A DNA stretch of 64,000 nt from Clostridium sp. UBA4108 (GCA_002381695.1 DFXM01000020.1:181464-245463), one strand, 5' to 3'; counted from the first letter of the stretch, positions 51,155 through 59,698 are shown. Notes: generated by a model from the letters alone, not told the origin. Translations and numbers: made by a program.

Positions 51155-52080
51155 TGGATTGGATATCTTTTTTTTCAGCAGCGGTAGTAGCAGGAACACC
51201 ACTATTATTTGCCACATTGGGTGAAATAGTTATAGAAAAAGCAGGTAATCTAAATTTAGGAGTAGAAGGAATGATGTTATTAGGGGCGGTGGCAGGTTTC
51301 ATAGCAGGTTTTAGAACTGAAAACCCTATAGTGGCACTTCTTGCTGCAATGATAGCAGGGGCTTTAGGAGCTCTTATATATACATATTTAACTGTAACCT
51401 TAAGAGCCAATCAAGTAGTTACAGGACTTACTCTTACCATATTTGGAACAGGGGTATCTTCTTTATTAGGTCAAAAAGTAGTAGGAGAAATAGTACCTGA
51501 AGCTATAAAGAAATTTTTTGTACAAACTAAAATTCCTCTGGTTGGAGATATACCAGTAGTAGGAGAGATATTTTTTAATCAGGATATATTTATATATTTT
51601 TCATATGTGATAACCATAGCCCTAGGAATATATTTATTTAAAACTAATAAAGGGAACAACCTCAAAGCTGTAGGAGAAAACCCGGCAGCTGCAGATGCAG
51701 CAAGTATAAATGTTACCCTATATAAGTATGTACATATATTTCTTGGGGGAGCTCTGTGTGGACTTGGAGGAGCCTATTTGTCCTTAGTGTATGTGCCGGC
51801 TTGGCAAGAAAACATCACTGCAGGAAGAGGATGGATTGCTGTAGCATTGGTTATTTTTGCTTCTTGGAATCCATATAAGGCACTACTGGGAGCCTATCTA
51901 TTTGGAGGGCTTGATATATTAGGCTTTAGAATAACTCAAACACTAATATCACCTTATTTTTTATCAATGCTACCATACCTTGTAACTATAATAGTGCTAG
52001 TGATGGTTTCTGTTAAAAAATCAAGAAAAAATTCTCCTCCTAAGGGACTATCAGTACCTTATTTTAGAGAAGAGAGGTAA
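51154..52080 (+). CDS. Nucleoside ABC transporter permease (NupQ/YufQ-like)
   Basis: 308-residue second permease. TPLLFATLGEIVIEKAGNLNLGVEGMMLLGA and TYLTVTLRANQVVTGLTLTIFGTG-type segments characterise the YufQ group, and NLKAVGENPAAADAASINV is the cytosolic coupling loop. GGAGG precedes the ATG. It ends the operon: a strong terminator lies about 45 bases on. Together with the first permease it forms the heterodimeric channel. Confidence 0.9.
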   Translation: MDWISFFSAAVVAGTPLLFATLGEIVIEKAGNLNLGVEGMMLLGAVAGFIAGFRTENPIVALLAAMIAGALGALIYTYLTVTLRANQVVTGLTLTIFGTGVSSLLGQKVVGEIVPEAIKKFFVQTKIPLVGDIPVVGEIFFNQDIFIYFSYVITIALGIYLFKTNKGNNLKAVGENPAAADAASINVTLYKYVHIFLGGALCGLGGAYLSLVYVPAWQENITAGRGWIAVALVIFASWNPYKALLGAYLFGGLDILGFRITQTLISPYFLSMLPYLVTIIVLVMVSVKKSRKNSPPKGLSVPYFREER

Positions 52081-52124
52081 CAGCCTAGGGTTATTGGGAA
52101 AGGTTCGCTTTATTCATAAATAAT

Positions 52125-52162
52125 AAAAGCTTAGATGTTTTTAATATCATCTAAGCTTTTTA
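52125..52162 (+). terminator. Terminator of the purine operon
   Basis: Perfect 13-bp stem AAAAGCTTAGATG / CATCTAAGCTTTT with a ten-base loop, ending in T residues. Confidence 0.88.
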
Positions 52163-52286
52163 AGTTACAATAATATTCTTTATGAATATATTAATTGTAT
52201 AAATAGCATTAGTGTATAATTGTAATATTTTGAAACTTTAACTACTAATTAAATAAATAATATAAAATACAAGGATGTGAATATAA

Positions 52287-53090
52287 GTGGATATGACAAA
52301 CTTGGAAGTAAATGATACTTTGGAGGTATTAACAGGAACGCCTAATGAAAACAAAAGTATATTAAAGAATAAAATAAAATTAAATAAAAGCCTTAGCCCT
52401 TCGGGATGTAGCGTAGGTGTACTGGCTTATTGTACAGATTTAACAGGTACATTTGGAGCACAAAATACAGTAGACACTCTTTTAGCAGATGGAAGATTTA
52501 GTTCAGTTACTCTAGTTGATGGGGATGTTGTTATGCCTACAGCAGAGGATTTATTAAATAATTTCAACGTAGTAATTGCTATGACTGATAACCGATGTGG
52601 ATTCCCGATACCACAAAATATTGCAGATAGTGCAGCAAGTGCACTAGTTGGTTTTGCTAATATGGGAGGAGGTGTCGTACTAGCTACCTTCGGATTTTCA
52701 ACTACCCTTGGCTTTGGAAGTGCTCTTTTTGCTCCAGGGTTAAGCCCTTTTCAAAGGGTTCAAGGAGGTAATGGTCCAAGTAATATATTAGTTAATTTAA
52801 ATACAAGTCAATGTAGCTGCTTAACAGATGGAGTAACAGAACCATTATCTTCATCCTTTTCAAATGTAGTAACACTATCTTCAGGGGCAATTCCTTGTCT
52901 ATTTTATGATATTGATTCTAATCTACCTTTTGCTGCTTTTAATCAAAAGAGAAATATACTTGCTATAAATACTTTTCCAGCTGATGAAAGTGATAATCAG
53001 CAAGCTTCTTATAGAAGACTTATTGGAAATGCAGTACATTGCTTATGTCAAAAAGCTTCCAGGGGAATAAATTTTTGGAAAATAAAATAG
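52287..53090 (+). CDS. Uncharacterised 267-residue protein, flavodoxin/ThuA-like fold suspected
   Basis: I do not recognise a family. After a ~40-residue lead, VGVLAYCTDLTGTFGAQNTVD, then a predicted alternating strand-helix region (VTLVDGDVVMP, NFNVVIAMTDNRCGFPIP, LVGFANMGGGVVLATFGFSTT) suggest a Rossmann-like or ThuA/glutamine-amidotransferase-like fold. A second half rich in Ser and Asn has CSCLTDGVTEPLSSSFSNVVT and ends INFWKIK. Several Cys residues occur. No signal peptide or membrane helix is seen. GTG 52287 has AAGGATG upstream. It is monocistronic and directly abuts element M4. Confidence 0.55.
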   Translation: MDMTNLEVNDTLEVLTGTPNENKSILKNKIKLNKSLSPSGCSVGVLAYCTDLTGTFGAQNTVDTLLADGRFSSVTLVDGDVVMPTAEDLLNNFNVVIAMTDNRCGFPIPQNIADSAASALVGFANMGGGVVLATFGFSTTLGFGSALFAPGLSPFQRVQGGNGPSNILVNLNTSQCSCLTDGVTEPLSSSFSNVVTLSSGAIPCLFYDIDSNLPFAAFNQKRNILAINTFPADESDNQQASYRRLIGNAVHCLCQKASRGINFWKIK

Positions 53091-53091
53091 A

Positions 53092-53380
53092 ATATAAGTT
53101 GCAATAACATTTCTACATTAAATAGATTAACTTGATTAGGACTTCAATATTATTACTGCTCCTCCGTTTCGAAACCTTGATTTACTAAGGCTCTATTCAA
53201 GAAAAAAACTAAAATACAACAACTCACTACATTTCGAACAGGTTGTATTTCTTAACGATTTTTTCTTTCATAGAACCTAAGTAAATCTAAGTTTTCTGTA
53301 CAGGGCATTCGTAGCAATAATAATGAAGTCCAATTTCAAGTATTTTTCATGAAATGTATTTTTATTATTGAAACTTATAT
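53092..53380. mobile_element. MITE-like element M4 (long form)
   Basis: About 290 bp, strongly similar to M3 in the core (TATTATTACTGCTC, CCGTTTCGAAACCTTGAT, TACTAAGGCTCTATTCAAG). The ends ATATAAGTTGCAATAAC and TATTGAAACTTATAT are inverted. The central hairpin is AATACAAC / GTTGTATT (53211-53247), which differs from the M3 hairpin by matched changes on both arms. It lies between convergent genes. Confidence 0.75.
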
Positions 53381-53447
53381 ACATTAGAAATTTAGATTAA
53401 AACTCTATATTAAAAGTATAAAATTATATATTTTGAAGCTTTATTTG

Positions 53448-54635
53448 TCAATTCCATTTTTTGAAATCAAAGATTTCATCTACTATAGAATCTGTTTCAT
53501 CCTCATCTAAATTTATATTTACTGCATTAATTAAGCATTTAAAGGAATCCTTTGGGAGCATATATAATTTAGCTTTAGGTATAGTTATATTTAGGGGGTC
53601 AAGTAAGGTTTTATCTTTAAGGAGAGAGGTCCAATAGTTATTATTAGCAAAACTAAATTTGTCATAGCAATCAAGAAGCATTGAAGGTAAGGGCTCATCA
53701 CTGGAAAGTTTGGATATAATATCTATAGGTTTATTATTAAACTCACTACACCTGTTTAAGTAAATTATTAGTGAAGTAATCTTAGTGTTTATCTTATTTA
53801 TATAATTTAATGATTCTTCCTTAGAATGTTTATTTTCATTAGATAGAAGTAAATGAGCAATACTATTACTTAAATTTTTAATGCGTTTTAATTTACCATG
53901 ATTCACATTTATAGCTATTAGGTTTTCATTTATTTCATCTATTAATATTTTCAATAGTTCATTAGTATTATTTAAATTATTATGTTCCTCAAGTATTTTT
54001 ATTATGGTGTTGTAAGGGATACCTTGAAGGGGACAAGTGCTTATATAGGTAAGAATATTTCTTACTGTAGGATATGGATTTTTACCCAATTCATATACTA
54101 GTTCTAGGTAATTCATGTAACACATGTCTAGTACTAGGATATCTATGTTAGTATTAGTATCAGCTTTTACTTTATTTATGACATAACACATTTCCCATAC
54201 TCCCATGATATAAGGAGCCTCTTGTGAAAAATCAGGAAGTACACCTACAAAAGAAGATCCATGTCCCGATATTATTAACATATATTTTTGGGCTGGATAA
54301 TTTTTTATACCCCATGCAATAAAATCATATAGGTTATCATGATCTGCCATATTTATTTTGCCTAAATCTTCGATAAGAGTAGAATTATTCCTATTAATAT
54401 AATACCTTCTAACTCCCATCCAAGGACTTGAGAAACTAGAAATATACTGATTAGGTCTCATGATAAATGGTATATCCATACTATCAAGACCGATTTCCAT
54501 AACAACATTTATATTGGAGGTTGAACCTACTTTTTCAGCTTTTAATTTTGAGTTATATATTTCAGGAAGCAGTTCATTATTTCCATTAGCATATATAAGA
54601 ATAGTCCATTCTTTTAAATTACTTTTCACTTTCAT
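53448..54635 (-). CDS. Clostripain-related (C11) cysteine peptidase
   Basis: 395-residue protein of peptidase family C11. WTILIYANGNNEL is the usual first strand, MLIISGHGSSFVG holds the catalytic His125 and ILVLDMCYMNYLE the catalytic Cys172. It lacks a signal peptide and is shorter than secreted clostripain, and there is no obvious self-cleavage linker, so it is probably an intracellular relative. C11 enzymes usually cut after Arg. Start ATG 54635 is very close to GAGGA; GTG 54629 is an alternative with better spacing. Convergent with the upstream gene across M4. Confidence 0.82.
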   Translation of the reverse strand: MKVKSNLKEWTILIYANGNNELLPEIYNSKLKAEKVGSTSNINVVMEIGLDSMDIPFIMRPNQYISSFSSPWMGVRRYYINRNNSTLIEDLGKINMADHDNLYDFIAWGIKNYPAQKYMLIISGHGSSFVGVLPDFSQEAPYIMGVWEMCYVINKVKADTNTNIDILVLDMCYMNYLELVYELGKNPYPTVRNILTYISTCPLQGIPYNTIIKILEEHNNLNNTNELLKILIDEINENLIAINVNHGKLKRIKNLSNSIAHLLLSNENKHSKEESLNYINKINTKITSLIIYLNRCSEFNNKPIDIISKLSSDEPLPSMLLDCYDKFSFANNNYWTSLLKDKTLLDPLNITIPKAKLYMLPKDSFKCLINAVNINLDEDETDSIVDEIFDFKKWN

Positions 54636-54827
54636 CTTCCTCAGAATTAATAAAATTAAAATAGTTATATATCACAGTCTATTCCAGTTTCAATATAAAG
54701 TTGTATATTTTTAACAAAAGAAAAGATGGGATATATTTATTGAGGATATCATATCCAATAATCTTTGATTTTATATGAATTGCTTTCAGAGAGTGTAATG
54801 ATAGTATTACGGGGAGGCTTGGTAATA

Positions 54828-54866
54828 AAAATATTACTGGAAGACAATTTTTCCAGTAATATTTAA
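54828..54866. terminator. Terminator between minus-strand genes
   Basis: AAATATTACTGGAA / TTCCAGTAATATTT with an eight-base loop; A and T runs flank both sides. It should end the ABC exporter transcript on the minus strand. Confidence 0.8.
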
Positions 54867-54880
54867 AATATATTTCTTAA

Positions 54881-56581
54881 TTATAACAAATAATTGGTTC
54901 TTTCATTTGATTCATATAATTGTTTGAAATAACTATCATTAGATAGAAGCTCATGAAAGCTACCCATTTCTAAAATTCTACCTTTCTTGAACACAAGAAG
55001 TTTGTCAACATTTTCTATAGTATTTAATCTATGAGCAATGATGATTATAGTTTTTCCTTTTAAAAATTTCATAAGATTATTCATTACCAATTTTTCTGTT
55101 ATATTATCCATAGCAGAGGTGGCTTCATCAAGTATAATAAGTTTTGAATTTGAGAAATAAAGCCGAGCCAAGGCAAGTCGTTGCCTTTCGCCACCAGATA
55201 AAGTAACACCCTTTTCTCCAACTCTTGTATCAAGACCTTTATTTAAGGAAGAGAAAAAATCAAATAGCTTAACTTGTTTTAAAACTTCAAGAATGTTATT
55301 CTCGGATACCTCACTATCAAAGATTAGATTTTCTCGTAAAGTTCCATCAAAGACAGGAGACTCTTGAGAAATGTAGGAAAGTTGTGGGTAGAAGCTATTT
55401 AAATTAAATTTTGATAAATCCTGTTTATCTACAAATATAGTTCCTGTTTTTGGCTTCAATAATCCAATGAGTAATTTTACAATAGTAGATTTCCCCGAAC
55501 CGCTTTCTCCAACTAAGGCAATAGATTGTCCAGCTAAAAGATCAAAAGACAAATCTTCAAAAACAGCTTTTCCCTCATAGGAAAAGGATACCTTTTGAAA
55601 ACTAATATTACCTTCCACTGTTTCAATATATTTTCCACATTGAAGCTGTTTATCATTAGGCATATCTAAGAAATCAGTATATCTTTTAAAGGCTGCTTTA
55701 TCTAATTTATATTGAACATATAGCACATTAAAAATGGCAATTGGAGTATAGGCTTTGTCAACCAATGAAATTAATGCAACTACAGAACCAACGGATAGAG
55801 CTTTTGTTTTCCAGCCATAATATAGTATTATAACTTTGATTATTGTTATTAGTAATGCAAAAATAGCAAAAAAAGCTTCATGAATTAATTTCATTTTAAC
55901 CTTAGAATTCACAATTTCTTTTCCAGTGGAAGCAGCTTTATTAATTTCACATTGAAACCTCTTATTTATACGGAAAACAACCAATTCCATAAATCCACGA
56001 ATCATTAATCTATTCAGCATTTCTTCGTTGGTTAAAATGTTCTCTTTAATATGATATAAGTATTTAAGTAATAAATTTGTTATTGCAAAAACTATTATAT
56101 ATCCAACGATTATAGAAAACATAATGGGTATACTGATTTTAGCTATAAAAATCAAACTAAAAATAATGCAAGGAACTAAATCTCTAAGCACCTGTAAAAA
56201 GAAATCAAATAATATACTTTTACCAGCCTCAGAACCGCTTTCAATTTTTTGAACCAAGTTACCTGTTCCCAAGGATTCATAATAAGTATATTCAATAATA
56301 CTGATTTTCTTTAATGCCTTTATCTTAAAATCTAGATAGAGGCCTTCGGATAGTTTACGACTTGGATATTCATCTAAATAACTCAAAACACATAGAAGAA
56401 CTAGAATCAAACCGTAGAAGATAATGGTTGTGGCAGATATAGAAGTATTCCCAAAATCATCTATTACTTTTTGAAAATAACTAGCATTAAAGGTGTTTAA
56501 GAAGGCCAATAGAATTCCAAGTAATACATAAAATATAATTAATAACTTATTTTTTTGTAAAATATCTGAAAAATGTTTCAT
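54881..56581 (-). CDS. ABC transporter, fused permease and ATPase (exporter type)
   Basis: 566-residue half-transporter. The N-terminal ~300 residues hold six membrane helices, and the C-terminal ATPase has GESGSGKST, a Q-loop SYISQESPVFDG, signature LSGGERQRLALARL and Walker B LIILDEATSAMD. It would act as a homodimer. It resembles multidrug, lipid or peptide exporters, and the cargo cannot be told. AGGAG fits ATG 56581; the frame opens at 56623. The leader of about 120 bases has unusual CAGTACA repeats (56625-56700), which suggests specific control. Confidence 0.85.
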   Translation of the reverse strand: MKHFSDILQKNKLLIIFYVLLGILLAFLNTFNASYFQKVIDDFGNTSISATTIIFYGLILVLLCVLSYLDEYPSRKLSEGLYLDFKIKALKKISIIEYTYYESLGTGNLVQKIESGSEAGKSILFDFFLQVLRDLVPCIIFSLIFIAKISIPIMFSIIVGYIIVFAITNLLLKYLYHIKENILTNEEMLNRLMIRGFMELVVFRINKRFQCEINKAASTGKEIVNSKVKMKLIHEAFFAIFALLITIIKVIILYYGWKTKALSVGSVVALISLVDKAYTPIAIFNVLYVQYKLDKAAFKRYTDFLDMPNDKQLQCGKYIETVEGNISFQKVSFSYEGKAVFEDLSFDLLAGQSIALVGESGSGKSTIVKLLIGLLKPKTGTIFVDKQDLSKFNLNSFYPQLSYISQESPVFDGTLRENLIFDSEVSENNILEVLKQVKLFDFFSSLNKGLDTRVGEKGVTLSGGERQRLALARLYFSNSKLIILDEATSAMDNITEKLVMNNLMKFLKGKTIIIIAHRLNTIENVDKLLVFKKGRILEMGSFHELLSNDSYFKQLYESNERTNYLL

Positions 56582-56624
56582 AACTGTACTCCTTATCCAT
56601 ATTATTATTTTTGGGTAAGTCAAT

Positions 56625-56700
56625 CAGTACAGTGAAAACTGTCAGCAAGTTTTTATAACCTCAGTACAATCTGCTAACAGATTAAATCAACTGTACTGAG
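56625..56700 (-). promoter_or_regulatory. Leader of the ABC exporter with repeated CAGTACA and nested hairpin
   Basis: CTCAGTACA / TGTACTGAG (56660-56700) encloses ATCTG / CAGAT. Another CAGTACAGTG lies at 56625-56634, and ACTGTACT overlaps the ribosome-binding region (56583-56590). One site can pair with others, so alternative folding or protein binding is plausible. It is not a T-box: the TGGNACC motif is missing. Confidence 0.45.
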
Positions 56701-57051
56701 TAGTTAATTCGATTAATTATCATAAAGAATTCACATCCTTTTGAGTATGAAACTTAGAAAATTTATTATATATAATTATAACATTTATGGATATTCTGTG
56801 GAACTTATTTTAATATATGGATACTGAAAACAATATAATAAGAAGACCTGCTATAGCTAAGATAGGTTTATTAATAACTATAAAGTATGTTATAATTAAT
56901 TCGTGATAGTAACAAAGTATGACTCGTTTCAACTATTGAAATCAATAAAAAAAGTATTATCATAAGTTAATTAATTTAGATATTTATGTTTTAAATATTG
57001 ACATAGATTCTCACATATATAGAATAATTAAATTTAAGGAAGTATATTAAA
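56701..57051. other. Intergenic region between divergent genes
   Basis: AT-rich region without an open frame that has a site. It should contain the minus-strand promoter of the ABC exporter. A good plus-strand promoter lies at its end: TTGACA (56998-57003), 16 bases, TAGAAT (57020-57025). Confidence 0.5.
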
Positions 57052-57137
57052 ATGATAAAGAGAATTAAAAAGTTTAGGAATGTAGCGGTATGACCTAAAT
57101 TAATGGATATTAAAAAAATTAAATTTAGGAGAATAAA
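57052..57137 (+). promoter_or_regulatory. Leader peptide and attenuator-like RNA of the Vat-like gene
   Basis: A 13-codon frame (57052-57093, MIKRIKKFRNVAV) with AAGGAAG upstream. Segment 1, AGTTTAGG (57071-57078), can pair with segment 2, CCTAAATT (57094-57101). Segment 2 can instead pair with segment 3, AATTTAGG (57122-57129), which overlaps AGGAG, the ribosome-binding site of the acetyltransferase. The layout matches translational attenuation of erm and cat genes; function is inferred. Confidence 0.6.
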
Positions 57138-57788
57138 ATGAATAATACATTTAATCATTGGACAGAAATAAAATATTTAAAGGATACAGTAAAAAACCCT
57201 TTAATTGAGGTTGGGGAATACACATATTATTCAGGATATTATGCAGAAGGAGATTTTGAAGATATATGTGTAAGATATATATGGGGAGATGAAAAATCTA
57301 AGGAAATGTATAATCCTATAGAAGACTATGGGTGGACTTTAGATAGAATAAAAATAGGTAAATATTGTTGCATTGCTAGCGGAGTAATATTTATTATGGG
57401 AGGAAACCACAATCATAACTCTGATTGGATAACTGTATATCCATTTAAAGATAAGTTACTAGATTCTTATAAGCCAAAAGGTGATACAATTATAGGCAAT
57501 GATGTATGGATTGGCACAGAAGTCATGATTATGCCAGGAATTAAAATTGGAGATGGTGCAATAATTGCAGCTAGATCAGTAGTTACAAAAGATGTAGAGC
57601 CTTATACTGTTATAGGGGGAAATCCTGCAAAGTATATAAAGGATAGATTTGATAAAGATAAGATAGATATGCTACTTGAAATGAAATGGTGGGATTGGGA
57701 AAAAAATCATATTAAAAATAGCATAGATATATTGTCTAGTTCGGATATAAATAAATTGTATAAATACTATGAAATCAATGTAAAGTAA
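57138..57788 (+). CDS. Vat/CatB-like xenobiotic O-acetyltransferase
   Basis: Hexapeptide-repeat acetyltransferase of 216 residues. The N-terminal NPLIEVGEYTYYSGYYAEGDFED and the segment IMGGNHNHNSDW (candidate catalytic His91 or His93) are typical of the Vat streptogramin A and CatB-related family. The left-handed helix is formed by repeats from about 112 to 160 (GDTIIGNDVWIGTEVMIMPG, IKIGDGAIIAARSVVTKDV), ending VIGGNPAKYIKDRF. The family acetylates streptogramin A, chloramphenicol or simple alcohols. The attenuator-like leader supports an antibiotic-inducible resistance gene, but the substrate is unproven. A terminator follows at 57849. Confidence 0.82.
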   Translation: MNNTFNHWTEIKYLKDTVKNPLIEVGEYTYYSGYYAEGDFEDICVRYIWGDEKSKEMYNPIEDYGWTLDRIKIGKYCCIASGVIFIMGGNHNHNSDWITVYPFKDKLLDSYKPKGDTIIGNDVWIGTEVMIMPGIKIGDGAIIAARSVVTKDVEPYTVIGGNPAKYIKDRFDKDKIDMLLEMKWWDWEKNHIKNSIDILSSSDINKLYKYYEINVK

Positions 57789-57848
57789 TCTATATTTACT
57801 TTATTCCTAAATGGATTAACAAATATATAATTAAATAATTTATTCAGA

Positions 57849-57885
57849 ATGCCGTATTATTCAACGTGAATATGCGGTATTTTTG
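57849..57885 (+). terminator. Terminator (intact copy of a repeated sequence)
   Basis: ATGCCGTATT pairs with AATATGCGGTAT (two-base bulge), then TTTTG. The same sequence context, ATTTATTCA to TTTTTGTTT, recurs at 58912-59027, where it is split by an insertion. Confidence 0.65.
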
Positions 57886-58083
57886 TTTCAAAATTCAAAA
57901 ATAGGATGAAGTATTGATTCATTTTAGCGTCATAGGACGAACTAATTAATAAAAAATGTTCTTTAAGACTGAATAGTGTGGTATTTCAATATATGTTATA
58001 ATATGGATAAAACGAAGGTATCTAAATTACTATTGCAAAAAAATGTAAACTAATGATTGTTTATATTAGTGGGAGGTATTATT

Positions 58084-58836
58084 ATGGAGTTTAGGAAAGT
58101 TTTTGACAGCATTCCTGAAGAATTTGACAAATGGAGAACCCGTTATTGTGATGAACTTTTCGCCGACGTTATAGAATACTCAAAGCTCGATTCTGGCAAA
58201 ACAGCTCTTGAAATTGGGCCTGGAACAGGTCAGGCTACCGAACCGATATTGAAAACAGGTTGTTCATATTTGGCCATTGAACTTGGTGAAAATCTTGCAG
58301 AGTATACAAAGAATAAATTTAGTTCATATGATAATTTTCAAATTGTAAATGCTGATTTTGAAACATACGATTTTGGGCATCATCAATTCGATTTAGTTTA
58401 TTCAGCGGCAACAATTCAATGGATACCTGAGGAAATCGGCTTTCCAAAAGTTCATGATATGTTAAAAAGCAATGGAACATTTGCGATGATGTTAACTCGG
58501 ACAGATGAAAAAAGTGCTAATGAACCCTTATATTTGAAGATACAAGAAATATACTCTGAATATTTTCATCCAGAAACAGAATATAAATGCAATTTAAATT
58601 ACAACAATACTGAAAAATATGGCTTTACTGATATTGAATGCCGTCATTATCACAAAACAAGAGAACTTAACGCTGATGAGTATGTCTCATGGATAAGTAC
58701 ACATGCTTGTCATATAACTCTTCGGGAGCCGTATAAATCAAAATTTTACGCAGGAATCAAGGACGCTATTTTGAATTTTGGTAATAATATAAAGCTATAT
58801 GATACAATAATTTTATATTTGGCAAGAAAGTCATAA
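58084..58836 (+). CDS. Class I SAM-dependent methyltransferase
   Basis: 250 residues. ALEIGPGTGQATEPIL (motif I) binds S-adenosylmethionine; YLAIELGENLAEY carries the acidic ribose-binding residue; FDLVYSAATIQWIPEE is motif II. The N-terminal VFDSIPEEFDKWRTRYCDELF resembles members of the Methyltransf_11/25 group. GGGAGG fits ATG 58084; the longer frame from 58057 has no site. Its base composition is slightly less AT-rich than its neighbours. No substrate can be given. Confidence 0.82.
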   Translation: MEFRKVFDSIPEEFDKWRTRYCDELFADVIEYSKLDSGKTALEIGPGTGQATEPILKTGCSYLAIELGENLAEYTKNKFSSYDNFQIVNADFETYDFGHHQFDLVYSAATIQWIPEEIGFPKVHDMLKSNGTFAMMLTRTDEKSANEPLYLKIQEIYSEYFHPETEYKCNLNYNNTEKYGFTDIECRHYHKTRELNADEYVSWISTHACHITLREPYKSKFYAGIKDAILNFGNNIKLYDTIILYLARKS

Positions 58837-58927
58837 CCTCGCGAAGTATAAGTATAATATGAAGGTAAGTTGATTCACTGTCTTCTTAAAGGATAAAACC
58901 AATATACAATTAAATAATTTATTCATA

Positions 58928-59024
58928 ATACCGTATTATTTTAAAATGTACCCAATAGAGTGGATTTTTTTAATGTGCACTCCATTGGGTACATTTTATT
59001 CAACGTGAATATGCGGTATTTTTG
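58928..59024 (+). terminator. Terminator split by a 60-bp palindromic insertion
   Basis: ATACCGTATTATT and CAACGTGAATATGCGGTATTTTTG are the two halves of the hairpin seen intact at 57849. Between them, 58941-59000 is a 60-bp block whose arms TAAAATGTACCCAAT / ATTGGGTACATTTTA are perfect complements, with five further inner pairs. The inserted hairpin itself may now terminate. Confidence 0.65.
58941..59000. mobile_element. 60-bp palindromic element inserted in a terminator
   Basis: Compared with the copy at 57849, exactly this block is additional. It ends with TT and is flanked by ATT on both sides, compatible with a short target duplication. It has 15-bp perfect arms plus GAGTG / CACTC. I find no other copy in the window. 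Confidence 0.5.
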
Positions 59025-59242
59025 TTTAAAGGATGAAACAATTATTTCTTCAGTCTATGATTAAAGTGTGACGTAAATATCCGTTGAAAACTGGATAATA
59101 CTATATAAAAATATATTATAATTTTACTTGAAGTAAACATATAAATTAGAATTTAATAATTTTAAAAAATGATTTGCATTTCATTTTAAAGCATTATATG
59201 ATGATTTCAGACATCGATGTACTAAAAAAAGAAGGTTAAATT
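59025..59242. other. Intergenic region before the GyrI-like gene
   Basis: AT-rich. TATAAT-like sequences occur at several places, and no frame with a site is seen. It must contain the promoter of the gene at 59243. Confidence 0.35.
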
Positions 59243-59698
59243 ATGAATATAGAGATTAAAACTATTCCGTCATATAGAATTGCTTATTTAAGAAATTTTG
59301 GTCCCTACGGCTCGGAAAATATACAAACAATGGAGCAATTGAAAAACTGGGCTAAGAACAATAATTTGTTTAATGATAACTCCATAATACTAGGTATAGC
59401 ACAGGATAATCCGAATACGACAAAAGCAGAGAATTGCCGTTATGATACATGCTTTGTTATTTCTAGTGATTATTCGATTGATAATGATTATGTGCGTCTT
59501 GGGAATATCGCTGGAGGGAAATATTGTGTATTTACCATAGATCATACAGTGAAGGCGGTTCAAAAGGCATGGTCTGAAATATTTCAAGAATTATTAAAAC
59601 AAGGATATCAATTTGATGAAACAAGACCTATTATTGAGCGGTATATAGCTAAGATGGTCAATGATCATTATTGCGAAATATGTGTTCCAATACATTAA
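59243..59698 (+). CDS. GyrI/SbmC-like effector-binding protein
   Basis: 151-residue stand-alone GyrI-like domain. IKTIPSYRIAYLRNFGPYG is a near-canonical first motif; IILGIAQDNPNTTKAENCRYDTCFV and VRLGNIAGGKYCVFTIDHTV are the later strands, and the end is EICVPIH. SbmC/GyrI protects DNA gyrase from inhibitors in E. coli, while other members are hydrolases of cyclic compounds or ligand-binding domains. ATG follows AAGAAGG. It lies between a methyltransferase and a DJ-1-like gene, in an apparent resistance-type neighbourhood. Confidence 0.82.
   Translation: MNIEIKTIPSYRIAYLRNFGPYGSENIQTMEQLKNWAKNNNLFNDNSIILGIAQDNPNTTKAENCRYDTCFVISSDYSIDNDYVRLGNIAGGKYCVFTIDHTVKAVQKAWSEIFQELLKQGYQFDETRPIIERYIAKMVNDHYCEICVPIH

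Noticed and set aside
56625..56700. T-box riboswitch upstream of the ABC exporter
   Set aside because: The conserved T-box bulge motif and specifier-type stem are absent.
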